Source: Fimbriimonadaceae bacterium (GTDB lineage: Bacteria > Armatimonadota > UBA10988). From it: 64,000 nucleotides of DNA. Positions 33,728 to 42,029 of the stretch are shown one piece after another. The notes below the pieces were generated by a model that did not search any database, had not been told where the DNA came from, and saw only the letters and a program-made list of their open reading frames with translations. The stretch covers positions 124,001-188,000 of the forward strand of contig JADZEX010000018.1 of NCBI GenBank assembly GCA_020850355.1. The letters run 5' to 3'. Both the position numbers and the translations under genes were made by a program. Each line of letters begins with the position of its first letter. Positions within the stretch are counted from its first letter, which is position 1.

Positions 33728-33745
33728 CCTGGGGTTCACCCCAGG
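33728..33745. repeat. Hairpin in the sppA leader
   Basis: CCTGGGG-TTCA-CCCCAGG, extendable by TGCG/CGCA outside. It would lie in the 5' leader of sppA, about 50 bases before the ATG. Role unknown. Confidence 0.5.
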
Positions 33746-33787
33746 CGCAGGGCCGCGCTGTTGCCGCGCTGGCCGTCGCCGATAGGC

Positions 33788-33795
33788 AGTATAAT
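33788..33795. promoter_or_regulatory. Overlapping divergent -10 boxes
   Basis: The plus strand reads TATAAT (33790-33795), serving the rhomboid-like gene. The minus strand reads TATACT (33793-33788), serving sppA. No good -35 for either, so only one may fire at a time. Confidence 0.5.
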
Positions 33796-33831
33796 GACAG
33801 CGGGCGTCGCCGATGGCGCCCGGAGGGCGCG

Positions 33832-34566
33832 ATGGCGACGCAGGTTAGTTTCGGTCCGCGGTTCACCCCACGCAGCGCCCCGGTCACCTTCTGGCTGTTG
33901 GTGACCTTCGCGGCCCTCCTGCTGCTGCGCTTCGCCAGCAGCGCCGGGCCTGGCGGAGCGGCCCTGGACATGGCCCTGGCCTATCAGCCCGGCGCCTGGC
34001 TGCAGCGGCCCTGGACCTTGCTGACGTGGCCCTTGCTGAACTTCATGGGGCCCTTCTGGGCGCTCCTGGCGGGCTGGTTCTTCTGGTGGGTCGGCAGCGA
34101 CCTGGAGCGCTGGTGGGGCTCGCGAATCCACGGCGCCTTCCTGCTCGGGATCACCGTCACCACGGCGCTGGCGGTGAGTCTCGGCGCGGCGCTGCTGCCG
34201 CAGGCGACGGTCAACCTGCTGGGCGCCCTGCCGCTGGGTGAGGCGTTGCTCTGTGTCTGGGGCCTCCGCAACCCGCGGGCGACGGTGATCCTGCTGATCG
34301 TGCCGGTCACCGGCACGGTGCTGGTGGCGCTGGCCGTGGCGACGGTCTGGTTCGCCTACGGCGTGGTCGGCGGGTTCTTCGCCTGCCTCGGCAGTTGCGG
34401 CGTGGCGGCGCTCTACTGGTGGCGCGGCGAACGGCTGCACGCGCTGCTGCGGCGGCTGCCACCGGATCCGGCCAAACGCACGGCGCGGCGGCGTGACCAG
34501 CGGTTCGAGCAGATCATGAAGCAGTCCGGGCTGCGGCTGGTCGACGACGAGGACGAGCGGCGCTGA
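33832..34566 (+). CDS. Rhomboid-fold membrane protein lacking catalytic residues
   Basis: 244 residues with about six hydrophobic segments. Typical rhomboid features are present: a membrane-proximal WPLLNFMG stretch, then WFFWWVGSDLERWWGSR, matching the GxxLExxWGS loop. The active-site GxSG is replaced by GALPLG (in VNLLGALPLGEALL), and no His suits the dyad in the later helix. It is thus a rhomboid pseudoprotease in prediction. The C-terminus is basic and cytoplasmic (FEQIMKQSGLRLVDDEDERR). ATG at 33832 has GGAGGG five bases upstream. It converges with pyk, the stop codons one base apart. Clients are unknown. Confidence 0.7.
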   Translation: MATQVSFGPRFTPRSAPVTFWLLVTFAALLLLRFASSAGPGGAALDMALAYQPGAWLQRPWTLLTWPLLNFMGPFWALLAGWFFWWVGSDLERWWGSRIHGAFLLGITVTTALAVSLGAALLPQATVNLLGALPLGEALLCVWGLRNPRATVILLIVPVTGTVLVALAVATVWFAYGVVGGFFACLGSCGVAALYWWRGERLHALLRRLPPDPAKRTARRRDQRFEQIMKQSGLRLVDDEDERR

Positions 34567-34567
34567 G

Positions 34568-35992
34568 TTAGGCTTCGATCTCTTCGACCCGCACCAGGTT
34601 GGTGGTCCCGCTGCGGCCGAACGGGACCCCGGCGATCAGCACCACCTTGTCCCCGGGCTGGACCATCCCGGCCGCCCGCAGGTGTTCGTTGGCGACGCTG
34701 GTGAGGCGGTCGCTGTCGGCCGGGTCGGGACAGGTCAACGGCTCCAGCCCCCAACTGAGGGTGAGCTGCCGAGCGACCTTGCGGAAGGGGGTCAGGGCGA
34801 CGACCCGCGCCGCGGGCCGATGCCGGGCCAGCCGCCGCGCGGTGGCGCCGGTCCAGGTGAAGCTGGCGACCACCGCCGCCGGCAGGATCTGCGCCAGCCG
34901 ACAGGCGCTGTGGCTGACCGCCGCGCCGATGCTGGGGCTCTCCTGAGCCTCGAACTGGAATAACCGCTGGCGGTACCGCGCGCTGGGCTCGACCTCGGCG
35001 GCGACCTGGGCCATCATCCGCACGGCGGCGACCGGGTACGCGCCGATAGCGGTCTCGCCCGACAGCATCACGGCGTCGGCGCCGTCGAAAATGGCGTTGG
35101 CGACATCGGAGACTTCGGCGCGGGTCGGCCGCGGGTGCTGGATCATCGACTCCAGCATCTGGGTCGCCACGACGACCGGCTTGCCGGCGGCGAGGCAGGC
35201 GTCGACCAGCCGCTTCTGCACCACCGGCACCGCGGCCGGTGGCAGCTCGACGCCGAGGTCACCGCGGGCGACCATCAGGCCATCGGCCACCGCCAGCAGC
35301 TCGGCGCCGCGCTCGACCGCGCTGGGCTTTTCGATCTTCGCCATCAACAGGGCGGGCGAGCCAAGGCGCTGCAGCTCAGCGCGGCAGGCTTGCAGATCGT
35401 CGACTCTCCGGACGAACGACAAGGCCACCCAGTCGACGCCGAGCTCGACCCCCACCGCCAGGTCGGCCAGGTCCTTGGCGCTGAGCGCCGGCACGCTGAG
35501 GTCGCTGCCGGGGACATTGATCCCCTTGTGGTTGCCCAGCGGCCCGCCGTGGACCACCTCGCAGACCAGCGCCGCGGACTCGCGGGCCGTTACCCGCAGC
35601 TCCAGCAGCCCGTCGGCCAGGAGCAGCGACTCGCCGGCTGCGACCTCGTCGATCAGCTCGGGCAGGGTCACGCCGACGCGGCTGGCGTCGCCGGGGGCGG
35701 TGTCACGGGTGAGTCGGATGGTGGCCCCGGGACGCAGCTCGACGGGCGGGGCCGCCAACGTCGCGGTGCGGATCTTGGGGCCCTGCAGGTCCTGTAAGAG
35801 TCCGAGCGGCCGCCCGGCGCGCTGCTCGGCGGCCCGCACGGCGGCGGCGCGGGTGCGGTGTTCGGCGGCGGTGCCATGGCTGAAGTTCAGCCGGAAGACG
35901 TCGACGCCGGCGGCAACCAGCTCGTCGAGGCGGCCGGGCGGGTCGGTGGCAGGGCCGAGGGTGGCGACGATCTTGGTCCGGCGGTGGTCCAC
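34568..35992 (-). CDS. pyk: Pyruvate kinase
   Basis: Final enzyme of glycolysis: phosphoenolpyruvate plus ADP to pyruvate plus ATP, in the cytoplasm. Family motifs are complete: RTKIVATLGPAT at the N-terminus, FRLNFSHG, the B domain, LMAKIEKPSAVE, ARGDLGVELP, the signature VATQMLESMIQHPRPTRAE, and DAVMLSGETAIGAYP. The C-terminal regulatory domain is present. Length is 474 residues if started at the GTG at 35992, which has AAAGG eight bases upstream and begins right at VDHRRTKIVATLGP; the longer frame adds about 22 unrelated residues. It is likely monocistronic and converges with the rhomboid-like gene. Confidence 0.96.
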   Translation of the reverse strand: MDHRRTKIVATLGPATDPPGRLDELVAAGVDVFRLNFSHGTAAEHRTRAAAVRAAEQRAGRPLGLLQDLQGPKIRTATLAAPPVELRPGATIRLTRDTAPGDASRVGVTLPELIDEVAAGESLLLADGLLELRVTARESAALVCEVVHGGPLGNHKGINVPGSDLSVPALSAKDLADLAVGVELGVDWVALSFVRRVDDLQACRAELQRLGSPALLMAKIEKPSAVERGAELLAVADGLMVARGDLGVELPPAAVPVVQKRLVDACLAAGKPVVVATQMLESMIQHPRPTRAEVSDVANAIFDGADAVMLSGETAIGAYPVAAVRMMAQVAAEVEPSARYRQRLFQFEAQESPSIGAAVSHSACRLAQILPAAVVASFTWTGATARRLARHRPAARVVALTPFRKVARQLTLSWGLEPLTCPDPADSDRLTSVANEHLRAAGMVQPGDKVVLIAGVPFGRSGTTNLVRVEEIEA

Positions 35993-36077
35993 AGCGACGA
36001 CCTTTCTGGTGCGCGGCCAGGCGCGGCGGCCGTTGCCGCCAAGGGCTCCGCCGGGCATTGTACCTGAGGAGGACCTG

Positions 36078-36434
36078 ATGCAACGCAGTTGGCAGAGCGC
36101 CGGGGCGCTGCTGGCCGGGCTGGCGGTGCTGCTGGGCGCGTTCGGGGCCCACGGGCTGCGGGACCACCTGACGCCGGAGCGGCTGGCGGTCTACGAGGTC
36201 GCGGTGAGGTACCAGATGTACCACGCCCTGGGGATTCTGCTGGCGGTGGCCCTGCTGCGCCAACCGGGCCGCGCGGCGGGCTGGTTCGCGGCGGGGATCG
36301 CGTTGTTCAGCGGCAGCCTCTACGCCCTGGCCGCCAGCGGCGTCGGCCCGTTGGGGGCGATCACGCCGTGCGGCGGGGTCTGCTTCGTGGTCGGCTGGTG
36401 GCGCCTGGCCAGCAGCGCGCGGCGATCCGATTGA
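36078..36434 (+). CDS. DUF423 family small membrane protein
   Basis: 118 residues with four membrane helices. Family hallmarks: LGAFGAHGLRDHLTPE followed by YEVAVRYQMYHALGIL, and the FSGSLYALA and GPLGAITPCGG motifs in helices 3-4. DUF423 (YgdD-like) proteins occur widely in inner membranes but have no established function. GAGGAGG lies six bases before the ATG. The gene is divergent from pyk and followed by the promoter of the acetyltransferase gene, whose -35 starts at the end of this frame. Confidence 0.9.
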   Translation: MQRSWQSAGALLAGLAVLLGAFGAHGLRDHLTPERLAVYEVAVRYQMYHALGILLAVALLRQPGRAAGWFAAGIALFSGSLYALAASGVGPLGAITPCGGVCFVVGWWRLASSARRSD

Positions 36435-36458
36435 CGGGCCGTGGGGGCGTGCTAGACT
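36431..36458 (+). promoter_or_regulatory. Promoter of the Eis-like acetyltransferase/murJ unit
   Basis: TTGACG (36431-36436), 16-bp spacer, TAGACT (36453-36458) preceded by the extended -10 element TGC. The predicted start is near 36465, giving a leader of about 17 nt. Confidence 0.65.
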
Positions 36459-36481
36459 CGCAGCCGAGGTCGCCCAACCCG

Positions 36482-37636
36482 ATGATGCTCTACCGCCGCC
36501 GCCGCCCCGACGAGACCGCGGCGGTGCTCGACCTGGTGGCCCACGTCTTCGACGACAACCCCTTCGCCCGGGACTCGCAGGTGCGCGCCGACGTGGCGGT
36601 CGAGCCAGACTTCGGCCCTGCCAGCTCGTTGGTCGCCGTCGACACGCTCGGACGCCTGCGGGGGCATCTGGCGCACAAGCCGTTGGGCGTCACGCTGGCT
36701 GGCAAGCGCTTGCCGGTGGGACGGTTCGGCTCGGTCTGCGTCCACCCTGACGAACGCCGCCGCGGGATCGGGGCGCGGCTGTTGCAACTGGCCGAACTGG
36801 CCTGTGGGGAGGTCGCGGCGTACATCCTCAACCCCGCGCAAGACGCCTACGTGCAGCGCTTCTACGAGGCGCAGGGCTACGTGGCCGCCAGCCGCACGCG
36901 GTCGCAGGTGCAGCTCGACCCGGTCCGCCTGAGCGCCCTGCCGGCGCCGCCGACGCGGGCCGCCACGGCGGCCGACCAGGCCGCCCTGGAACAGCTCTAC
37001 GAGCGCCACTACGGGCCGCAAGCGGGGAGTGTCCGGCGCGCCGCGAGCTGGTGGCAGGCGCGGCTGGCGGGCCGCCGGCTGCTCTGGTCGCCGCCGCTGC
37101 GGTGGGAAGTCTGCGACGGGCCGCAGGGCCCGCTGGCCTACGCCGTGCGCTGCGATGGCGACCAGCAGCAGGTCTGGGAGTGGGCAGCCGCCCCGGCGGC
37201 CCCGGAGGCGGCGCTGGCGGTGCTGGCGGGGATTACCTGGAACGCGCCAGACCCCGTGCTGCACATCGCGCCGGACGATCCGCTGTGGGCGCTGGCCGCG
37301 CCGCTGGTGACGGCGGACATTACCCCGCCGCCGGACCCGGTGATGCTGAAGGCGGCCCGGCTGGAGCTGCTGCGGCCGTTGCTGCAAGGCATCCTCCACG
37401 CCGCAGGCGCCGAGTTGGACGGCGACGCGGCCGGCGCCACGGTCCGCGGCGAGGGCGTGGTCTTGCGGCTGAGCTGGTCGCACCTGCTGGCGTTGGTCTA
37501 TGATGGGCGGCCCTTGGAGCGCTGGGTCGCGGCCGGCTTGGTCGGTTGCCAGCCCGCCGGCAGCGCGGCGCTGGCAGTGGCGGCCGGCTGGTTGCCACTC
37601 CGCGCCAGCACCCGGAGGGCGACCGATGCCTGGTGA
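36482..37636 (+). CDS. GNAT acetyltransferase with Eis-like three-domain layout
   Basis: 384 residues. The N-terminal GNAT domain has the acetyl-CoA loop VCVHPDERRRGIGARLLQLA, followed by YVQRFYEAQGY. The middle (about 155-290) resembles the second, degenerate GNAT domain of Eis proteins, and the C-terminal 90 residues resemble a small SCP2-like domain (VVLRLSWSHLLALVYDG). Eis family enzymes acetylate aminoglycosides or peptides, but the natural substrate here is unknown. The end overlaps murJ by 11 bases, so the two are translated from one message. Start ATG 36482 or 36485. No strong ribosome site is seen, in keeping with its short leader. Confidence 0.8.
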   Translation: MMLYRRRRPDETAAVLDLVAHVFDDNPFARDSQVRADVAVEPDFGPASSLVAVDTLGRLRGHLAHKPLGVTLAGKRLPVGRFGSVCVHPDERRRGIGARLLQLAELACGEVAAYILNPAQDAYVQRFYEAQGYVAASRTRSQVQLDPVRLSALPAPPTRAATAADQAALEQLYERHYGPQAGSVRRAASWWQARLAGRRLLWSPPLRWEVCDGPQGPLAYAVRCDGDQQQVWEWAAAPAAPEAALAVLAGITWNAPDPVLHIAPDDPLWALAAPLVTADITPPPDPVMLKAARLELLRPLLQGILHAAGAELDGDAAGATVRGEGVVLRLSWSHLLALVYDGRPLERWVAAGLVGCQPAGSAALAVAAGWLPLRASTRRATDAW

Positions 37637-39239
37637 GTCCAGCGCCAGCCGCACCAGCCGGGCCGTACTCTGGGCGGCCGTGGTGACGATCACCGGGATC
37701 TTTGGCAGCCGGCTGTTGGGGCTGGTCCGGGTGATGGTGCAGTCGAGCGCGTTCGGCGCTGAGAACGCCGGGATCCTACGGGCCGCCTTCGACATTCCCG
37801 ATTTGCTGTTCTACATCGTCGCCGGCGGGGCGCTGCGCTCGGGGTTCGTGCCGATCTTCACGGAGCTGCTGACGCTCGGCCGTGACGATCCGGCGAAGCG
37901 GGCGCAGGCCTGGAAGCTGTTCAGCACGCTGGTCAGCCTGGTGGCGCTGGCCAGCGCCGGGCTGGTGCTGCTGGGCTGTCTCGGCGCACGGCCGCTGGCG
38001 CAACTGGTCAGCGGCGGCTGGTCCGACCGCGGGTTCAGTGAGGACTCCATCGAGCAGGTCATCTGGCTGACCCGGATTCTGCTCCCAGCGCAGATCTTCT
38101 TGCTGGTCGGCGGGGTCTTCAGCGGCACGCTGGACTCGCTGAAGCGGTTCAGCGTGACGGCGGCCGTGCCGAACTTCTACAACCTCTGCATCATCGGCGC
38201 GATGCTCTGGCTCGGTGAGCGGCACGGCATCGCCTCGGCGGCCTACGGCACGGTCTGCGGCGCGCTGCTGGGGCACCTCGTCTGGCAGGCCTGGGCGCTC
38301 TGGCGGACCCGCGCCGAGAGCGGCTGCAGTTACCGCCCGAGCCTCAACCTGGGCGACCCGACGGTCCGGCGGGTGATCCGCATCGCCGCGCCAATCGTGC
38401 TGGGGCTGTGCGTCGCCGAGATCAACCTGAAGGTCAGCACCTGGGTGATGGCGATCTTCGGCGAGGCCGCGCGCAACCACTTCGACAACGCCTCGCGCGT
38501 GGCCCGGCTGCCCGACGGCATCTTCGGCGCCGGCTTTGGGATTGCGCTGTTCCCTTTCCTCAGCGAAATGGCCGCGCTCGGCAAGACCGGTGAGTTTCGG
38601 CGGCAGGCCGAGCAGATCCTGCGGCTGGCGACGATCTGCACGCTGCCCAGCGTGGCGCTGTTCTGTGCCGCCGCGGCGCCGCTGATCGACCTGCTGTTCG
38701 GCCGCGGGCGGTTCACACCGACCGATGTGCAGGCCTGTGCGCAGTTGCTGCCGCTGTTCGCCCTGGGGATCGTGCCGATCACCTTGCAGGTGGTCCTGAC
38801 GCGCGCCTTCTACGCGCAGCAGGACAGCCGCACGCCGGTCAAGGTCGGCGCGGCGGCGGTGCTGCTGGGGGTGGTCGCCAATGTCGCCCTGGCGCGGGTG
38901 CTCGACCGTTACGGCCCGCCGCTGGCGCTGGCGCTGACTTCGACGGCCAACGTCGCCGGGCTGCTCTGGTTGTTCGGCCGGCGCTTCGGCTACGACGACG
39001 CGCCGCGGCTGTGGAGCGTGCTGTGGCGCGGCGCGCTGGCCGCGGTCGGGGCCGGCCTGGCGACCTGGGGCGGGCTGCAGGCGCTGGAGCTCGGCCGGGC
39101 GGCGGCGACCGCGCTGGCGACGGTGGTCTGCCTGGGCACTTACGCGGTGCTGTTGCACCTGCTGCGGGTGCCCGAACTGCGCGAGGCGCTGGCGCTGCTG
39201 CGGCGGCGCGGCCGGCGGGGGAGCGCCCCGACAAAGTGA
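37626..39239 (+). CDS. murJ: Lipid II flippase MurJ
   Basis: Membrane protein of 537 residues with about 14 hydrophobic helices, of the MOP/MVF superfamily, that moves lipid II to the outer face of the cytoplasmic membrane for peptidoglycan synthesis. Family motifs are clear: ITGIFGSRLLGLVRVMV in helix 1, FDIPDLLFYIVAGGALRSGF, FVPIFTELLTLG, LPDGIFGAGFGIALFPFLSE and TRAFYAQQDSRTPVKVG. The ATG at 37626 lies inside the end of the acetyltransferase gene. A bidirectional hairpin follows the stop directly. No other murein gene lies nearby. Confidence 0.95.
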   Translation: MPGESSASRTSRAVLWAAVVTITGIFGSRLLGLVRVMVQSSAFGAENAGILRAAFDIPDLLFYIVAGGALRSGFVPIFTELLTLGRDDPAKRAQAWKLFSTLVSLVALASAGLVLLGCLGARPLAQLVSGGWSDRGFSEDSIEQVIWLTRILLPAQIFLLVGGVFSGTLDSLKRFSVTAAVPNFYNLCIIGAMLWLGERHGIASAAYGTVCGALLGHLVWQAWALWRTRAESGCSYRPSLNLGDPTVRRVIRIAAPIVLGLCVAEINLKVSTWVMAIFGEAARNHFDNASRVARLPDGIFGAGFGIALFPFLSEMAALGKTGEFRRQAEQILRLATICTLPSVALFCAAAAPLIDLLFGRGRFTPTDVQACAQLLPLFALGIVPITLQVVLTRAFYAQQDSRTPVKVGAAAVLLGVVANVALARVLDRYGPPLALALTSTANVAGLLWLFGRRFGYDDAPRLWSVLWRGALAAVGAGLATWGGLQALELGRAAATALATVVCLGTYAVLLHLLRVPELREALALLRRRGRRGSAPTK

Positions 39240-39240
39240 A

Positions 39241-39267
39241 AAGCCGCCGGCGCGGGGCCGGCGGCTT
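39241..39267. terminator. Bidirectional terminator between murJ and the HU gene
   Basis: AAGCCGCCGGC and GCCGGCGGCTT form a perfect 11-bp stem with a five-base loop, between two convergent genes. The A/T ends give a short U-run in both directions. Confidence 0.85.
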
Positions 39268-39294
39268 GCCTCCTAGCGATGCCGATCTCAGAAC

Positions 39295-39579
39295 TCAGAT
39301 GGCGTCCTTGAGTTCCTTGCCGGGCTTGAAAGCCGGGGACTTGCTGGCCGGGATGTTCATCGGCTTCTGGGTCCGCGGGTTGACACCCTTGCGCTCGGCG
39401 CGCTCGCGCACCTCGAACGTCCCGAAGCCGATCAGGCGAACCTTCTTGCCGGCCTTCAGGGCGCTCACGATCTCGTCGAGCAGGGCGTCGACCACGGCGG
39501 CGGTCTGCGCCTGGCTGAGATTGGCGCTCTTCGCGACGGCGCTCACCAGGTCTTTCTTGCTGACACTGTCTGCGGCCAC
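39295..39579 (-). CDS. hup: HU-type DNA-binding protein
   Basis: 94 residues, the standard length. Histone-like dimeric protein that bends DNA and compacts the nucleoid. The N-terminus has KKDLVSAVAKSANLSQAQT, the core has VRLIGFGTFEVRERAER, and the DNA-binding arm shows GVNPRTQKPMNIPASKSPAF with the intercalating Pro. The start is a GTG with a near-perfect AAGGAGGTG ribosome site six bases upstream, consistent with high expression. A consensus promoter lies 62 bases before the start. Monocistronic. Confidence 0.97.
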   Translation of the reverse strand: MAADSVSKKDLVSAVAKSANLSQAQTAAVVDALLDEIVSALKAGKKVRLIGFGTFEVRERAERKGVNPRTQKPMNIPASKSPAFKPGKELKDAI

Positions 39580-39640
39580 GTAGGCACCTCCTTAGAGAGT
39601 AACGAACCATTCTACGGCAGGGGCCCATTGGGCCGCGGCG

Positions 39641-39669
39641 ACTATAGCACCCCGGTTTGGGGGTGTCAA
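39641..39669 (-). promoter_or_regulatory. Consensus promoter of the HU gene
   Basis: On the minus strand a perfect TTGACA (39669-39664), 17-bp spacer, TATAGT (39646-39641). Leader about 55 nt. The best promoter in the window. Confidence 0.9.
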
Positions 39670-39749
39670 GCGTCGCACGCTGCCGCGATCTCGCCCCACA
39701 AGCCGCTTTGCGCCGGGCCGCCGGATTCCTCCCGCCGGTTCCGGATTTC

Positions 39750-39778
39750 TTGAGCGGACCGCCCAGCCGTGGCAAAAT
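39750..39778 (+). promoter_or_regulatory. Promoter of the MscS-type channel gene
   Basis: TTGAGC (39750-39755), 17-bp spacer, CAAAAT (39773-39778). The start point would be near 39785, after the GTG at 39769 and before the GTG at 39805, supporting the shorter protein. Confidence 0.5.
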
Positions 39779-39804
39779 GCCGCCGGAGCGACAGGAGTTG
39801 CGCC

Positions 39805-41637
39805 GTGACCGGACCGGGCCGAGCGCTCTGGATTCTGCTGGCAGTGGTCGCCGGCCAACCCACCCGAAGTGCCGCCGATCCGCTGCTGGAGCGGACTCAG
39901 CCACCGCCAGGCGGGTCGCTGCCGAGCGCTGCCGGGGCGTTGCCCGGGGATGCCCCGGCAGCCACCGTCGCCGACTCGCCGGCCAGCGCCCGGCCGCCCG
40001 CCGCGCCAGGGCCGGCCACCGCTCCTGCCGCGCTCCCCGCCTGGGGCGCCGTGGCGGCAGATGAACCGAGGCTGAATGCGGCCTGGCCAGCGAGTTGGTG
40101 GCAGCGCCAGCCGAGCCTGACGACGGCCACGCGCCGCCTCTGGACCGACGGCGAGCTGGCCCGCTGGGTGGCCCGGCTGGCGGCCTCGGACGACCCGCTC
40201 GGGGCGGCCCTGGCCTGGGGCCTGCTGGCGGCGTTGCTGCTGGGGGCCCTGGTGCAGTGGACGGTGCAGCGCGGCTGGCCGCTGGCCGCGGGCGAGATGC
40301 TGCGGCAACGGGTTGCCGTGGCGCTGGCTGCCAGTGCCCGCCGTCACAGCGGCGCCGCGGCCGGGCTGCTGGCGTTGGCCTGGGCGGTGCAGCCCGGGGA
40401 GCTGCTGCCGGCCAGCAGCCGGGCCCCGTTGGTGGTGGTCGAGGCCTGCTTCGGCTGGTTGGCGGTGCGCTGGCTGTTGCAGGCCGGATTATCGCCCGGC
40501 CCGCCCGCCGCGCCGCTGCTAGGCTGCGCCCCGCACCTGGCCCGGCCGCTGGCTCGGCGAGCCAGCCTGCTGCTGGCGGTGCTGCTGGGCGCAGCGCTAG
40601 TGCAGCGGCTGCAGCAGCCGTTGGAGATCCCGGCGGACCTGGTCTGGAGCCTGCGGGCGGCCGCCGGGACGCTGGTGCTGGGGATCTGGTGGAGCCTCGA
40701 CCGCCTGCTGGCGCCGGACTGGCCGGCCGGTCTGACCGCCTGGCGACGGCTGCCGCGGTGGCTCTTGCTGTTGGCGCTGCTGGCCGAGGCGGCGGGCTGG
40801 CGGCCGCTGGCGGCGCAGCTCCTGCTGGCCCCCCTCGGCGGGCTGCTCTGGCTGCCGCTGCTCGGGTTGCTGCGCCGGCTGGGTGAAGAGGTCCTGGATC
40901 AGCTCGACCGCGGGGTCGCCGGGTGGGCGCAGGCCTGGCGCAGCGGGCTGGGCGTGGCCGCCGACCAGCGCTGGCCGGGCAGTTCGTGGCTGCACCTGGC
41001 GCTGCAGGTCAGCCTCTGGCTGGGCGGCGGCCTGGGGTTCCTGCGGCTGCTGCTGCCGAGCCCGGCCTACCAGTCCGTGCTGACGCGCGCCGAGGCCGGC
41101 TGGCGGGTCGGCAACCTGCCGCTGGCACCGCTCAAGCTGGCGCTCGGGCTGCTGGTGCTGGCGCTGCTGCTGGCCGCGGCGGGCTGGCTACGGGCGTTCC
41201 TGGAGCAGCGCTGGCGAGCCCACGGCCGCTGGGACGCCGCCGCGTTGGAGGCCGCCCTGACGGTCAGCTCGCACGCCGCGCAACTGGTCGCGGTAACCAT
41301 TGCGCTGGCGGTCGCCGGGCTCGACTTGACCAAGCTCACGGTGGTCGTCGGCGCCTTGTCGGTGGGGCTCGGGTTCGGGCTGCAGAACATCGTCAACAAC
41401 TTGATGGCCGGGCTGATTCTGCTGTTCGAGCGGCGCATTCGAATCGGCGATCGGATCAAGGTCGGCGACGCCGAGGGCGTCGTTGCGGCGTTGGCGGTGC
41501 GCTCGACCGAGCTGCGGCTGGCCGACGGCACGCGGGTGATCCTGCCGAACTCCGATCTGATCACCAAGCCGGTGTTGAACTACGGCGAGCCCCCGGCGGA
41601 GCCGGCCGGGGAGGCTCTGGAAGAGGGGGGAGAGTGA
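39805..41637 (+). CDS. Large MscS-family mechanosensitive channel
   Basis: 610 residues. Signal peptide (TGPGRALWILLAVVAG), a Pro/Ala-rich periplasmic stretch to about 110, some ten hydrophobic segments, and the MscS core at the C-terminus. The pore helix and cytoplasmic beta domain are recognisable: VVGALSVGLGFGLQNIVNNL, then GLILLFERRIRIGDRIKVGD and VILPNSDLITKPVLNY. The cytoplasmic cage is shortened: the chain ends soon after the beta domain, without the full alpha/beta vestibule of MscS. These channels release solutes on hypo-osmotic shock. Start GTG 39805 chosen for AGGAG at 7-nt spacing and the promoter position. The last codons overlap the 3' end of RNase P RNA on the other strand. Confidence 0.85.
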   Translation: MTGPGRALWILLAVVAGQPTRSAADPLLERTQPPPGGSLPSAAGALPGDAPAATVADSPASARPPAAPGPATAPAALPAWGAVAADEPRLNAAWPASWWQRQPSLTTATRRLWTDGELARWVARLAASDDPLGAALAWGLLAALLLGALVQWTVQRGWPLAAGEMLRQRVAVALAASARRHSGAAAGLLALAWAVQPGELLPASSRAPLVVVEACFGWLAVRWLLQAGLSPGPPAAPLLGCAPHLARPLARRASLLLAVLLGAALVQRLQQPLEIPADLVWSLRAAAGTLVLGIWWSLDRLLAPDWPAGLTAWRRLPRWLLLLALLAEAAGWRPLAAQLLLAPLGGLLWLPLLGLLRRLGEEVLDQLDRGVAGWAQAWRSGLGVAADQRWPGSSWLHLALQVSLWLGGGLGFLRLLLPSPAYQSVLTRAEAGWRVGNLPLAPLKLALGLLVLALLLAAAGWLRAFLEQRWRAHGRWDAAALEAALTVSSHAAQLVAVTIALAVAGLDLTKLTVVVGALSVGLGFGLQNIVNNLMAGLILLFERRIRIGDRIKVGDAEGVVAALAVRSTELRLADGTRVILPNSDLITKPVLNYGEPPAEPAGEALEEGGE

Positions 41638-41973
41638 GCCTGTAAGCCGGTTTCTGTCGCAGACGGTCATCTCTCTGCGACGGCCGTTGCCGGCCGCCTG
41701 ATGCACCCTACCCGTGGGATCGGCGGGCCGCGTCAACTCCCACTGCTTGGGCTTGCTCCGGGCGGGGTTTGCCGAGCACGGCCGGTCACCCGGCCGCCTG
41801 GTGGGCTCTTACCCCACCGTTTCACCCTGACCGCGGCGAACCGCGGCGGTCTGTTCTCTGTGGCACTGGCCGTCAGGTCGCCCTGCCTGGAAGTTATCCA
41901 GCGCCCTGCCCTGTGGAGACCGGACTTTCCTCACCCGGCTTGCGCCGGGCGCGACCGTCCAGCTCACTCTCCC
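41628..41973 (-). ncRNA. rnpB: RNase P RNA (bacterial A-type)
   Basis: Catalytic RNA that matures tRNA 5' ends. On the minus strand it starts GGGAGAGTGAGC (41973-41962) and ends with the complementary GCTCACTCTCCC (41639-41628), the P1 helix. Conserved core elements are present: GAGGAAAGTCC near the 5' end (41934-41923), GGGTGAAACGGTGGGGTAAG in the middle, ACGGGTAGGGTGCA (about 41717-41703) and ACAGAAACCGGCTTA close to the 3' end. Length of about 346 nt is usual. The extended -10 seven bases before the 5' end fits transcription from the first G. The 3' end overlaps the stop region of the convergent channel gene. Confidence 0.96.
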
Positions 41974-41979
41974 GGCCCC

Positions 41980-41985
41980 ATCATA
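41980..41985 (-). promoter_or_regulatory. Extended -10 box of rnpB
   Basis: On the minus strand TGG-TATGAT, ending seven bases before the RNA 5' end at 41973. No convincing -35. Confidence 0.65.
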
Positions 41986-41994
41986 CCACGCCGG

Positions 41995-42023
41995 TTGCCG
42001 CTGACCGGTCGCCGTGCTACCGT
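41995..42023 (+). promoter_or_regulatory. Promoter predicting a leaderless hydrolase mRNA
   Basis: TTGCCG (41995-42000), 17-bp spacer, TACCGT (42018-42023), with extended TGC. The ATG at 42030 is seven bases after the -10, so the start of transcription and translation would coincide. Confidence 0.55.
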
Positions 42024-42029
42024 CGGCGC

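Noticed and set aside
41701-42029. Plus-strand frames across the RNase P RNA region, including a longer start for the hydrolase at 42030
   Set aside because: The region is fully explained by rnpB on the other strand, and the hydrolase family start RPWPFWFWN fits the ATG at 42030.
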